Of a stretch of 64,000 bases of DNA, positions 16,453-25,482 are shown piece by piece (the first letter of the stretch is position 1; the number at the start of each line of letters is the position of its first letter). The notes below the pieces were generated by a model. That model saw nothing but the letters and a program-made list of their open reading frames with translations, did not search any database and was not told the origin of the DNA. The stretch is taken from the NCBI GenBank assembly GCA_963665085.2, contig CAXXXS010000001.1:2108001-2172000 (forward strand), read 5' to 3'. Source of the stretch: G963665085 sp963665085. Its GTDB lineage: Bacteria > Bacteroidota > Bacteroidia > Bacteroidales > JAAAOM01. The position numbers and the translations under genes were made by a program.

Positions 16453-16905
16453 ATGAGCGAAAACGATAAAGATATTCTTCATCCATTTAAAGATAAACAA
16501 TTGCAATATGACAAGCGATACCTGGAAATGGCAAAAATCTGGGCTCAAAATTCATATTGTAAGAGAAGGCAAGTAGGGGCATTAATCGTAAAAGAAGGGA
16601 TGATTATTTCTGATGGTTATAATGGCACTCCCTCGGGATTTGAGAATGTTTGCGAAGATGAAGATTACAAAACAAAACCGTACGTTTTACATGCAGAAGC
16701 AAATGCAATAACAAAAGTTGCAAAATCTAATAATAGCAGCGAGAATGCCACATTATATGTTACCTGTTCACCATGTTTAGAGTGTGCAAAGTTAATTATC
16801 CAGGCAGGAATTCGTCGTGTTGTATTTTGTTCGGAATATCATAGTGAAGAAGGATTAAATCTGCTAAAAAGGGCAGAAATAGAAACATTAAGAATCGTTA
16901 TTTAG
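16453..16905 (+). CDS. dCMP deaminase
   Basis: 150 residues of the zinc-dependent cytidine/deoxycytidylate deaminase family. The catalytic motif HAEANAI gives the zinc-binding His and the proton-shuttling Glu; TCSPCLECAKL gives the two zinc Cys. RRQVGALIV and the NGTPSGFEN substrate loop are typical of dCMP deaminases. It makes dUMP for thymidylate synthesis in the cytoplasm. It begins an apparent operon with ctpA (13 bp) and an M28 peptidase (9 bp). Confidence 0.95.
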   Translation: MSENDKDILHPFKDKQLQYDKRYLEMAKIWAQNSYCKRRQVGALIVKEGMIISDGYNGTPSGFENVCEDEDYKTKPYVLHAEANAITKVAKSNNSSENATLYVTCSPCLECAKLIIQAGIRRVVFCSEYHSEEGLNLLKRAEIETLRIVI

Positions 16906-16918
16906 GAAGAAAGTTATT

Positions 16919-18520
16919 ATGAAAAATAGAAATATTGTTGTCCTCACTCCAATTTTTTTGGCATTAGCAATTGTTGTAGGTATTTTTATAGGAATGGGAT
17001 TTAATAAATCAACCCCGGCCAATAGGTTTGTTGTTTATCCTAGAGTTGATAAGTTAAACAGTGTTTTAAATTACATCGAAGAAGATTATGTTGATACAGT
17101 AGATAAAGATGTGTTAGTAGAAGCTGCTATTCCAATAATGTTAAAAGAACTTGATCCGCACTCTATATATATTCCAGCAGAAGATTTAAAAGAAGTAAGA
17201 GAGCCATTAGAAGGCAACTTTAGTGGAATAGGTGTTCAGTTTAATATGCAGGATGATACAGTAGCAATAATAAAAACTATAACAAATGGCCCCTCAGAGA
17301 AAGTTGGTGTTTTAGCTGGCGATAGAATTGTGACCGTTGGAGAAGATACTGTTGCCGGTGTTAAAATGTCAAGCGATTCAATTGTAAAAAGATTAAAAGG
17401 ACCACGAGGAACTACCGTGGATGTAGGTATTTACAGAAAAGGTGTAGATGAACTTATCCATTTTGATATTGTAAGGGATAACATTCCATTAACAAGTATT
17501 GATGTGTCATACATGGCGTCTGATTCTATAGGATACATTAAAATCAGCAAGTTCTCGCGTACAACTTACGACGAATTTATTGCGTCTGTACAATATCTTA
17601 AACAAATTGGTATGTCGAAGCTAATCATCGATTTACGAGATAATAGCGGAGGCTACATGGATCAGGCAATAAACATAGCAGACCAGTTTCTTGATGAAGG
17701 AAAGATGATTGTTTATACAGAAGGAAAAGCACGCCCCAGAAAGGAATCTTATGCCACGGCTAATGGAATTTGTTTGGATACTGAAGTTGTAATTATACTT
17801 AACGAATGGTCAGCTTCAGCAAGTGAAATCCTGGCAGGGGCTATTCAGGATAACGACAGGGGAACCATTATAGGCAGGCGTTCGTTTGGAAAAGGGTTGG
17901 TTCAGGAAGAAAGAATTTTTAAAGACGGTTCTGCTATGAGACTTACAATTGCAAGATATTATACACCAACAGGGCGAAGTATTCAAAAGTCATACGAAAA
18001 TGGATATGAAGATTATTATGATGATATTACCATACGATTTAACCACGGTGAATTCTTGACAAAGGATAGTATTAATTTTAATGACACATTAAAATATAGA
18101 ACTGCCGGAGGAAAAGTTGTATATGGAGGTGGAGGTATTATGCCTGATATTTTTATTCCAATTGATACAACGGGAATAACAAATTATTTTTCAAGAATAC
18201 AGAACATGGGCCTTATTTACCGTTTTGCCTTTGAGTATACAGATATGAACCGGGAGAAATTATCGTCTTTTAAAGAATATATAGACTTGTATAATTACCT
18301 AAAGTCAAAAGATGTAATGAAAAAGGAATTTATACAGTATGCTAAATCAAAAGGTGTTGCACCAAACTGGGAAGAAATTAAAATCTCAGAAAAATATATC
18401 CAAACCCAGCTTTATGCATATATATCCAGAAATATATTTGATAACCCCGGATTCTATCCTATTTTGCAGGAAATAGATTATACGCAACAAAAAGGAATAG
18501 ATATTTTGCAAAAACAATAG
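16919..18520 (+). CDS. ctpA: Carboxy-terminal processing protease (S41A, CtpA-like)
   Basis: 533 residues: N-terminal signal anchor (about 8-27), then PDZ domain (about 85-175, with EGNFSGIGVQF and GVLAGDRIVTVGEDTV), then the S41 protease core. SASASEI carries nucleophile S300 and GRRSFGKGLVQ carries the general base K325, spaced 25 residues as in E. coli Prc. The C-terminal 130 residues are a Bacteroidota-type extension. It degrades or trims periplasmic proteins at their C-terminus. It is co-directional and close-packed with dCMP deaminase and the M28 peptidase. Confidence 0.95.
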   Translation: MKNRNIVVLTPIFLALAIVVGIFIGMGFNKSTPANRFVVYPRVDKLNSVLNYIEEDYVDTVDKDVLVEAAIPIMLKELDPHSIYIPAEDLKEVREPLEGNFSGIGVQFNMQDDTVAIIKTITNGPSEKVGVLAGDRIVTVGEDTVAGVKMSSDSIVKRLKGPRGTTVDVGIYRKGVDELIHFDIVRDNIPLTSIDVSYMASDSIGYIKISKFSRTTYDEFIASVQYLKQIGMSKLIIDLRDNSGGYMDQAINIADQFLDEGKMIVYTEGKARPRKESYATANGICLDTEVVIILNEWSASASEILAGAIQDNDRGTIIGRRSFGKGLVQEERIFKDGSAMRLTIARYYTPTGRSIQKSYENGYEDYYDDITIRFNHGEFLTKDSINFNDTLKYRTAGGKVVYGGGGIMPDIFIPIDTTGITNYFSRIQNMGLIYRFAFEYTDMNREKLSSFKEYIDLYNYLKSKDVMKKEFIQYAKSKGVAPNWEEIKISEKYIQTQLYAYISRNIFDNPGFYPILQEIDYTQQKGIDILQKQ

Positions 18521-18529
18521 CGGCTGATT

Positions 18530-19804
18530 ATGAAGTATCGTATAGTTTGTATCCTGTTGTTTTTTTATAAAATAACAATCTATTCTCAGAATATAAACTA
18601 TGCAAAAGAAATAATTTCTACGCTCGCTTCTGAAGAATTTAAAGGCAGGGGATATGTTGATAACGGGAATAAGATTGCTGCTGATTATATCCGTGATGAG
18701 TTCTCGAAAAATGGATTAAAACCTTTTTCCGGAAGTTATTTTCAACCTTTTCAGATTAATGTAAATACATTTCCTGGTGATGTAGCTTTAAAATTAGGTG
18801 ACGTAGATTTATTCCCGGGAAGAGATTTTATTTTAGATCCCACATGCCCTTCAATAAAAGGGGAATTTGATGTCTATACTATTAAAAGGGAAAAACTCGC
18901 AAACGAAGAAATGTTTAATCAGCTTCAGGAATTGGTTGCAGGAAAGGTATTAGTAATAGATGAAAGGAATTATGATGTTGGGACGAATGATGAAGAACTA
19001 ATAAAAGACAGGATAAACTATCTAAAATATGCTGTTGAGGTTCCTTCATACGCAACAATTATTCTTACGTCAGAAAAACTCACCTGGAGTAATTCTGTTT
19101 TTCAGTTTAAAAAAGCTGCGATAACTGTAAATTCAGATATCGATATTTCCGCCATCGATAAAGTTATAATTGAAATAGAAGCGGATTTTATAAGATACGA
19201 AACAAATAATATCGTAGGGTATATTGAAGGGGCCGAAAAACCTGATAGTTTTCTTCTTTTTACCGCACATTACGATCATCTTGGAATGATGGGCAAAAAA
19301 ACATATTTTCCGGGCGCAAACGATAACGCCAGCGGGGTAGCTATGCTTTTGTCCCTGGCAAAATATTTTAAACAAGACCCTCCAAAATATTCAATGGCTT
19401 TTATTGCGCTTTCTGCTGAAGAAATAGGAATTCTTGGGGCAAAATATTTTACAGGACATCCATTATTAAACCTAGGGTCAATAAAATTTTTAATCAATTT
19501 TGATTTGGCCGGGACTGGAGAAGACGGAATAAAAGTTGTAAACGGCTCTGTTTATAGCGAACGTTTTCAACAGTTAAAAGAAATAAATGCCACAAATGAT
19601 TTGTTAGCTTCTGTGCAAAGCAGAGGGGAGGCGTGTAATAGCGATCATTGTATGTTTTATAAAAAAGGGGTTCCATGTTTTTATATTTATACTTTGGGAG
19701 GCATTTCAGCATATCATGATATTAATGATAAGGCAGAAACTTTACCTTTAACCGAATTCGAAGATTATTTAAAACTTATTACTTCTTTTATAAAAGGGTT
19801 TTAA
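18530..19804 (+). CDS. M28-family zinc metallopeptidase, exported
   Basis: 424 residues with a signal peptide (ending near TIYSQ). Zinc-site motifs appear in order: TAHYDHLG (His), GANDNASGVAML (bridging Asp), SAEEIGILGAKYF (catalytic Glu and zinc Glu), NFDLAGTG (Asp) and SAYHDINDKAETL (His). This is the full set for an M28 di-zinc aminopeptidase. Residues about 100-215 form an insert that could be a PA domain. It acts in the periplasm or at the surface on peptides. It lies 9 bp after ctpA, so both proteases are likely co-expressed. Confidence 0.93.
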   Translation: MKYRIVCILLFFYKITIYSQNINYAKEIISTLASEEFKGRGYVDNGNKIAADYIRDEFSKNGLKPFSGSYFQPFQINVNTFPGDVALKLGDVDLFPGRDFILDPTCPSIKGEFDVYTIKREKLANEEMFNQLQELVAGKVLVIDERNYDVGTNDEELIKDRINYLKYAVEVPSYATIILTSEKLTWSNSVFQFKKAAITVNSDIDISAIDKVIIEIEADFIRYETNNIVGYIEGAEKPDSFLLFTAHYDHLGMMGKKTYFPGANDNASGVAMLLSLAKYFKQDPPKYSMAFIALSAEEIGILGAKYFTGHPLLNLGSIKFLINFDLAGTGEDGIKVVNGSVYSERFQQLKEINATNDLLASVQSRGEACNSDHCMFYKKGVPCFYIYTLGGISAYHDINDKAETLPLTEFEDYLKLITSFIKGF

Positions 19805-19903
19805 TATTTCTGGGGGGGGTAAAAAAAATCAAATAGCATGTTTTTTTAGTCATTTCTTTTTTTTTAATACATTTATAAACTGAAAATGTAACAACTAAAT
19901 CAT

Positions 19904-20446
19904 ATGAAGATGGGAGCTGGTTTGTTTTGGGGAATATTACTCGTAATTATTGGAATAAGTCTGATTTTTAAGGTTGCTTTTAAGGTAGACTTTCCGGTAA
20001 TAAAAATTCTTTTTGCATTCTTTTTTATATTTATTGGAATAAAAATTCTCATAGGAGGCAAACCCTGGGTTTTTCAATTTGACCGCGATAAAAATGATAT
20101 TATTTTTAGTGAAGGGTATTTTGAGGATTCAGAAGACATCAGTCCAGAGTATAATGTAATTTTCGGAAAAGGGAATTTTGATTTTAGAAATACCAGGCTT
20201 CATGAAGAAAAATATAAAACAATTAAAGTAAATACTGTATTTGGAGGAAGTGAAATTTTATTAAGTAGACGAATTCCTGTAAGAATAAAAGTAGAATCAG
20301 TATTTGCCGGAACTGAACTTCCTAATGGAAATTCAACAGTTCTTGGGTCGGCTTATTACGAAAGCGACAATTACGAGGAGACAGAACCGCATATATACCT
20401 GGAGGTCGATGTCGTCTTTGGTGCCCTTGAAATAAAATATAAATAG
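19904..20446 (+). CDS. LiaF-like membrane protein with cell-wall-stress domain
   Basis: 180 residues. Two hydrophobic helices (about 6-24 and 30-48) are followed by a soluble beta-rich C-terminal domain with repeated VFGG/VFAG/VFGALE turns. That pattern is typical of the LiaF C-terminal domain seen in proteins linked to cell-envelope stress. No LiaRS-type partners are adjacent, so the role is open. It starts 99 bp after the M28 gene, beyond a run of eight G. Confidence 0.8.
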   Translation: MKMGAGLFWGILLVIIGISLIFKVAFKVDFPVIKILFAFFFIFIGIKILIGGKPWVFQFDRDKNDIIFSEGYFEDSEDISPEYNVIFGKGNFDFRNTRLHEEKYKTIKVNTVFGGSEILLSRRIPVRIKVESVFAGTELPNGNSTVLGSAYYESDNYEETEPHIYLEVDVVFGALEIKYK

Positions 20447-20611
20447 AAGCATTTACTTTTGAAATAAAGTAATTTCAAGGGATTCTACAATTAAAATTAA
20501 TCCCAACTGAATAATTATTTGACTTTTGTTTTGTTAAACGAGGTTGAATCCTGCCAAATTTGTGGTTTTTTGTTTAGCAAAGTTTATTTTTACCATATCA
20601 AAAAGAATTGA

Positions 20612-21253
20612 ATGAAGGATATTCAAAGTGTAATTTGGGACTGGAATGGAACTTTGCTAGATGATACACTTCTTTGCATCACCACAATTAATAAACTCTT
20701 AGACGAAAGAAATCTTGCAACAATTGACGAGAAAAAGTATAAAGAGCTTTTTGGTTTTCCGGTTATAGATTTTTATATAAAGTTAGGGTTCGATTTTGAA
20801 AAAGAGTCCTTCGAAGACTTATCAGTCGACTACATGAGGTTATATATGGAAGGCCTTAAGAAGGCTCCTTTAGCATACACAGCAACTTATGCGCTTAAAA
20901 GAATCAGAAAAAAAGGAAAGCTTCAATATATATTATCGGTAATGGAGAAGCCAGATTTGGTAAATTCTGTAATGCAAAAAGGTATAAAAGGCTATTTTTC
21001 TAAGATATATGGCACAACAAATAAACTGGGAGAGAGTAAAGTTAGTATTGGGAAATTATTAATTGAGAGAGAACAATTAATTCCCCGGGATACATTGCTC
21101 GTTGGAGATACAATTCATGATTATGAAGTTGCAATGGAACTAGGTTGCCAGGTAATACTTTTATCCTCGGGGCATCAGGATAGTTCAAGGCTTAAATCAC
21201 TGGGGGTGCCGGTTGTTGAAGGGTTGGACGAATTAATGATAAATTATTTTTAA
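20612..21253 (+). CDS. HAD-superfamily phosphatase, phosphoglycolate-phosphatase-like
   Basis: 213 residues. Motif I is DWNGTLLDD, so the second acidic residue of the usual DxD is Asn, a variant that recurs in this Bacteroidota subgroup. Motif II/III regions are in ILSVMEKPDLV and motif IV is VGDTIHDYEVA. The cap between residues about 20 and 85 is helical. It probably dephosphorylates a small metabolite in the cytoplasm; the substrate is not fixed by the sequence. Its stop codon directly precedes the ATG of the next gene. Confidence 0.88.
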   Translation: MKDIQSVIWDWNGTLLDDTLLCITTINKLLDERNLATIDEKKYKELFGFPVIDFYIKLGFDFEKESFEDLSVDYMRLYMEGLKKAPLAYTATYALKRIRKKGKLQYILSVMEKPDLVNSVMQKGIKGYFSKIYGTTNKLGESKVSIGKLLIEREQLIPRDTLLVGDTIHDYEVAMELGCQVILLSSGHQDSSRLKSLGVPVVEGLDELMINYF

Positions 21254-23497
21254 ATGAAAGACCAAACAACAGTTCAAAACAAGCTTGTCAGTGAGAAAAT
21301 GGGCTTCGGGTCAGTGGCTGTATTTATGACCTCTATCTCAACGATTCTCGGGGCAATACTTTTCTTACGTTTTGGTTATGCTGTTGCCCATGTTGGATTG
21401 CTTGGTACCATCGGTATTATTTTACTTGGACATCTGGTTACTGTACCAACAGCTTTTGCTGTTGCTGAAATTGCGACCAATCAAAAAGTACTTGGTGGAG
21501 GGGCATATTATATTATTTCCCGTTCTTTTGGTTTAAATATTGGAGGGGCCATTGGAATTGCATTGTTTTTTTCTCAAGCCATCAGTGTTGCATTTTATAT
21601 TATTGCATTTGCAGAGGCATTTGATCCTATCTTATATTATCTACAAGGAAAATTTAATATAGCTAATATCGACAATAGATTTATTAGTATCCCATCTGTG
21701 CTGGGGCTTGGGTTTTTAGTACTTAAAAGAGGGGCTAATGTAGGGATGAAAGCTCTTTATGGAGTGGTAGCAATTCTATTCCTAGCTATACTTTTATTCC
21801 TTTTCGGAAAATCAGGTAATACAATTAAAGAAATTGACTTTTTCGATACTATTGATTCTCCAGACCAATTCTTTTTTGTTTTCACTATTATCTTCCCGGC
21901 TTTTACAGGACTTGCAGCGGGACTTGGTTTGTCTGGGGATTTAAATGATCCTCAAAAAGCAATCCCAAAAGGGACACTTCTGGCAACATTCATGGGTTTT
22001 ATCGTGTATACCCTGGTTGCTTTTAAACTAGCCATGTCGGCAACCCCTGAGGAGCTCTCCGCAGATCAGCTCATAATGCAAAAAATTGCAGTCTGGGGGC
22101 CAATTATTCCCATTGGCCTGGCAGCAGCATCACTGTCATCAGCTATTGGTTCTATATTGGTTGCACCAAGAACATTACAAGCTATCGGTGCAGATAGTAT
22201 TCTACCAAATAAAATATTTAATTTTTGGGTTGCAAAAGGGAAAGGGGCAACAAATGAACCATTTAATGCTTCTTGGTTAACTGTAATTATAGCATTTTTC
22301 TTTGTTGCTATTGGAGACATTGATTTTGTTGCACAAATCATTGCAATGTTTTTTATGGTTACATATGGGGCTATTTGCGTGATATCCCTTTTAGAACATT
22401 TTGCTGCTGATCCTGCATACCGTCCTACATTCAAATCAAAATGGTACTTGTCATTTATTGGTTCTGTCCTTTCAATTTGGCTAATGTTTAAAATGAACAT
22501 GCCGTATGCTGTTTTATCAATTTTAATAATGGGGGTGGTTTATTATTTTATTAGTGAAAGTAAACAAGAGAGAAAAGGACTTGCCCGACTATTTAAAGGA
22601 GTATTATTTCAGTTAAGCAGGCAATTACAAATTCTGTCCCAGAGGGCCAACGGAGAAGATTTTGATAATTATTGGAGACCATTTATTGTATGTATTTCAA
22701 AAGATTCTTTCAAACGAAGGGCTTCTTTTGATTTACTGAGGTGGATTTCCTATAAATATGGATTTGGAACTTATATTCATTATATAGAAGGTTATCTGTC
22801 AAAACAAACTGCCATAGAATCTAATGTAGTTTTAGAAAAGCTTATTCAGGTTGCGGCAGGAACAAAAAACAGGATTTATCTGGATACCATTGTGAGCCCG
22901 TCTTTCACATCAGCTTTAGCCCAGGTTATTCAATTAACAGGCATTTCGGGCAAAGGAAATAATATGATATTATTTGAGTTTTCGAGAACAGAACCAGAGA
23001 CATTGACCGATGCAATTAAGAATTTATCTCTACTGCAAACTACAGGATATGATATTTGTATTTTAAATACTTCATATAAAGGATTTGGTTATAAGAAAGA
23101 TATCCATATATGGATTACTTCCTATGATTATGAAAATGCAAACTTAATGATTTTGTTAGGGTATATAATTTTAGGGCATCCGGAATGGAATGGAGGGGTA
23201 ATAAAAATTTTTGCAACCTATAAACAAGATGAGATGGAAGCGAAACGCAAAAATTTACTCCAGTTAATTCAGGCTGGTAGATTACCCATAGCTCCGGGAA
23301 ATATCCGGCTTATCCCAGAAGATGAGGAAGAAGGGACGAAAAAAATTATTTCAGAGAAATCTAATGATGCAGATCTAGTTGTTGTTGGATTTAGAAAAGA
23401 GCTCGTTAAATCAAGAGGGATAGAACTTTTTACTGGCTATGAGAGTTTAGGAAATATATTGTTTGTTAATTCACAAAAAGAAAAAGAAATTAAATGA
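21254..23497 (+). CDS. APC-superfamily permease related to cation-chloride cotransporters
   Basis: 747 residues. The first 440 contain about twelve membrane helices that start with the APC signature (FMTSISTILGAILFLRFGYAV), close in form to eukaryotic Na-K-Cl cotransporters. The following 300 residues are a soluble cytoplasmic domain, as in those transporters. Ion or amino-acid substrate is unknown. It sits directly behind the HAD gene and overlaps coaD by 4 bp. Confidence 0.85.
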   Translation: MKDQTTVQNKLVSEKMGFGSVAVFMTSISTILGAILFLRFGYAVAHVGLLGTIGIILLGHLVTVPTAFAVAEIATNQKVLGGGAYYIISRSFGLNIGGAIGIALFFSQAISVAFYIIAFAEAFDPILYYLQGKFNIANIDNRFISIPSVLGLGFLVLKRGANVGMKALYGVVAILFLAILLFLFGKSGNTIKEIDFFDTIDSPDQFFFVFTIIFPAFTGLAAGLGLSGDLNDPQKAIPKGTLLATFMGFIVYTLVAFKLAMSATPEELSADQLIMQKIAVWGPIIPIGLAAASLSSAIGSILVAPRTLQAIGADSILPNKIFNFWVAKGKGATNEPFNASWLTVIIAFFFVAIGDIDFVAQIIAMFFMVTYGAICVISLLEHFAADPAYRPTFKSKWYLSFIGSVLSIWLMFKMNMPYAVLSILIMGVVYYFISESKQERKGLARLFKGVLFQLSRQLQILSQRANGEDFDNYWRPFIVCISKDSFKRRASFDLLRWISYKYGFGTYIHYIEGYLSKQTAIESNVVLEKLIQVAAGTKNRIYLDTIVSPSFTSALAQVIQLTGISGKGNNMILFEFSRTEPETLTDAIKNLSLLQTTGYDICILNTSYKGFGYKKDIHIWITSYDYENANLMILLGYIILGHPEWNGGVIKIFATYKQDEMEAKRKNLLQLIQAGRLPIAPGNIRLIPEDEEEGTKKIISEKSNDADLVVVGFRKELVKSRGIELFTGYESLGNILFVNSQKEKEIK

Positions 23498-23970
23498 TGA
23501 AGCGAATAGCATTATTCCCAGGATCTTTTGACCCATTTACAGTTGGGCATGAATCTATTGTACAACGAGGATTGGATCTTTTTGATAATGTAATTATAGC
23601 AGTTGGGTATAATGCATCGAAACCTGGGTTTTTTCCATTAGAGAATAGAATAAATCTTATTAAAGAAGTATTTAAGAATGACGAGCGGATTAAAGTGCTG
23701 AGTTATTCAAACCTTACTATTGAATTTTGTCGTGAAGTACAAGCTAATTTTATATTACGCGGGCTTAGGACTTCCGCAGATTTTGAATATGAACGTGCGA
23801 TTGCCCAGGTTAATAAAACAATGGCACCAGAGATTCAGTCAGTGTTTTTACTAACAACACCTGAACATACACCAGTTAATTCAACAATTGTAAGAGATAT
23901 TATAAGGCATAACGGAGATGCATCAAAATTTATTCCTGGCAATATTAATTACAAGAAATTTTTACCTTAG
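23494..23970 (+). CDS. coaD: Phosphopantetheine adenylyltransferase
   Basis: 158 residues with the nucleotidyltransferase motif LFPGSFDPFTVGHESIV (T/HxGH) and the later ISSTIVR-like motif PVNSTIVRDI. RGLRTSADFEYERA is also a family hallmark. It joins ATP and phosphopantetheine to form dephospho-CoA, the penultimate step of CoA synthesis. It overlaps the permease gene by an ATGA junction. Confidence 0.97.
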   Translation: MMKRIALFPGSFDPFTVGHESIVQRGLDLFDNVIIAVGYNASKPGFFPLENRINLIKEVFKNDERIKVLSYSNLTIEFCREVQANFILRGLRTSADFEYERAIAQVNKTMAPEIQSVFLLTTPEHTPVNSTIVRDIIRHNGDASKFIPGNINYKKFLP

Positions 23971-23991
23971 TTAAAACTAAGTTGTTCTTTT

Positions 23992-25419
23992 ATGAGAAAA
24001 ATGAAATACGTTAGATGTAAGATCGTCTTTTTATTATTTTTAGTATTCTATTCTTTTGATGGTTTTTCCCAAAAAGTAATTATTAATGGAAATGCTCCAG
24101 AGTATGCAAATACACCAATTACTTTATTGAAATATAAAAATTATATTACAAAGAATGAAGTTGTTGTTTCTTCTGATACAGTAGATTTAAACGGGGATTT
24201 TCAATTTGAATTTAATTTGGCAGATGTAACAGAAGTATTTATGCATCTTGGTATTTACAGGTGTTTTTTATATGCAGAGCCTGGTAAGGCATACACGTTA
24301 ATTCTACCTCAAAAACAAGATAAAAAAGAATCGCAGAAGTTTAATCCGTTTTTTCAGGAGACAGATGTTCATGTTACAATCAAGAATTTTAAAGATGAAG
24401 AGCTGAATTTTAACATTAGGACGTTTGATCAGTCTTACTATCCTTATTATAATAAACATGTATTTGATGTGTTTTCGAGGCACGATTTTTCTCATTTGGA
24501 TTCGGCTGTAAATAATCTAAAAGGACCTTATGTTAACGTAGATAATTTGTATCTGCAAAATTATATTAAGTATAAATTAGCCCGTTTACGATACCTTGCC
24601 TATCAAAAACAGTCAAAGAATATTTCGGATGAGTTTTTTCTAAATCAACCTGTTGAGTACAATAATGTGGCTTACATGGAATTGTTCAACAGGGTTTATG
24701 ACGATTATTTTATTTACTTTGGGAGAACCAATGAAGGGAAAAAGATTTATTCAGATATTTCCTCAAACAAGAGTCTCATCTCATTGAAGGAAACCTTAGG
24801 TCAGGATAAAGTTTTATCCAATGATACATTAAAAGAAATTGTGATTCTTAAGAACCTGCACGATCAATTTTATGGTGATATGTTTTCACGATCTGCTATC
24901 CTGGATGTCCTTGATTCTATTACAACACAAAGTGCAATTGAGGCGCATGTTGATATGGCAAATGATATAATAGCTAAAATAACCAGATTGTTAGCTGGTT
25001 ATGAGCCACCTCAGTTTCAATTGTATGATAAAGATTCTACGCTTGTTTCATTAAAAGATTTTGAAGGTGAATATGTATATCTGAATTTTTGTTCTTGTCA
25101 GAGTTATGCGTGTATAACTGAGTTTCAAACAATAGATCAATTCAATGAAAGACATAAAGAACATCTTAAAATAGTAACAATTGTTGCCGATGATAAATAT
25201 GAAACCATGGTGCGTTTCCTAAAAAGATATCCTTTTGAGTGGACATTTCTTCATTATGGAAATCAAACAGAATTAATAAAAGAATATGATATTCGGGCAT
25301 TTCCTACCTATTTCCTACTGGGGCCAGACGGAAAATTAATACTTTCTCCAGCTCCGGGGCCAAACGAAGGTTTTGGCGAGCAATTATTTAAAATTATGCG
25401 AGAAAGAGGGGATATTTAG
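23992..25419 (+). CDS. Exported thioredoxin-fold protein with degenerate redox site
   Basis: 475 residues with a signal peptide (cut near GFSQK). The N-terminal 100 residues are beta-rich, like the DUF4369-type domain of Bacteroidota TlpA-like proteins, followed by a helical middle part. Residues about 345-475 form a thioredoxin-like fold: EYVYLNFCSC, then DIRAFPTYFLLGPDGKL with the cis-Pro. The active-site region reads CSCQSYAC, so a normal WCxxC is missing; the cysteines could still pair in another way. It lies 21 bp after coaD, in the same direction. Confidence 0.82.
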   Translation: MRKMKYVRCKIVFLLFLVFYSFDGFSQKVIINGNAPEYANTPITLLKYKNYITKNEVVVSSDTVDLNGDFQFEFNLADVTEVFMHLGIYRCFLYAEPGKAYTLILPQKQDKKESQKFNPFFQETDVHVTIKNFKDEELNFNIRTFDQSYYPYYNKHVFDVFSRHDFSHLDSAVNNLKGPYVNVDNLYLQNYIKYKLARLRYLAYQKQSKNISDEFFLNQPVEYNNVAYMELFNRVYDDYFIYFGRTNEGKKIYSDISSNKSLISLKETLGQDKVLSNDTLKEIVILKNLHDQFYGDMFSRSAILDVLDSITTQSAIEAHVDMANDIIAKITRLLAGYEPPQFQLYDKDSTLVSLKDFEGEYVYLNFCSCQSYACITEFQTIDQFNERHKEHLKIVTIVADDKYETMVRFLKRYPFEWTFLHYGNQTELIKEYDIRAFPTYFLLGPDGKLILSPAPGPNEGFGEQLFKIMRERGDI

Positions 25420-25482
25420 ACGGGCGTTAGAATTTCCATTAAAAAAGAAGTTAATAGATAAAGATTTTTTAGCCGTTCGGTA

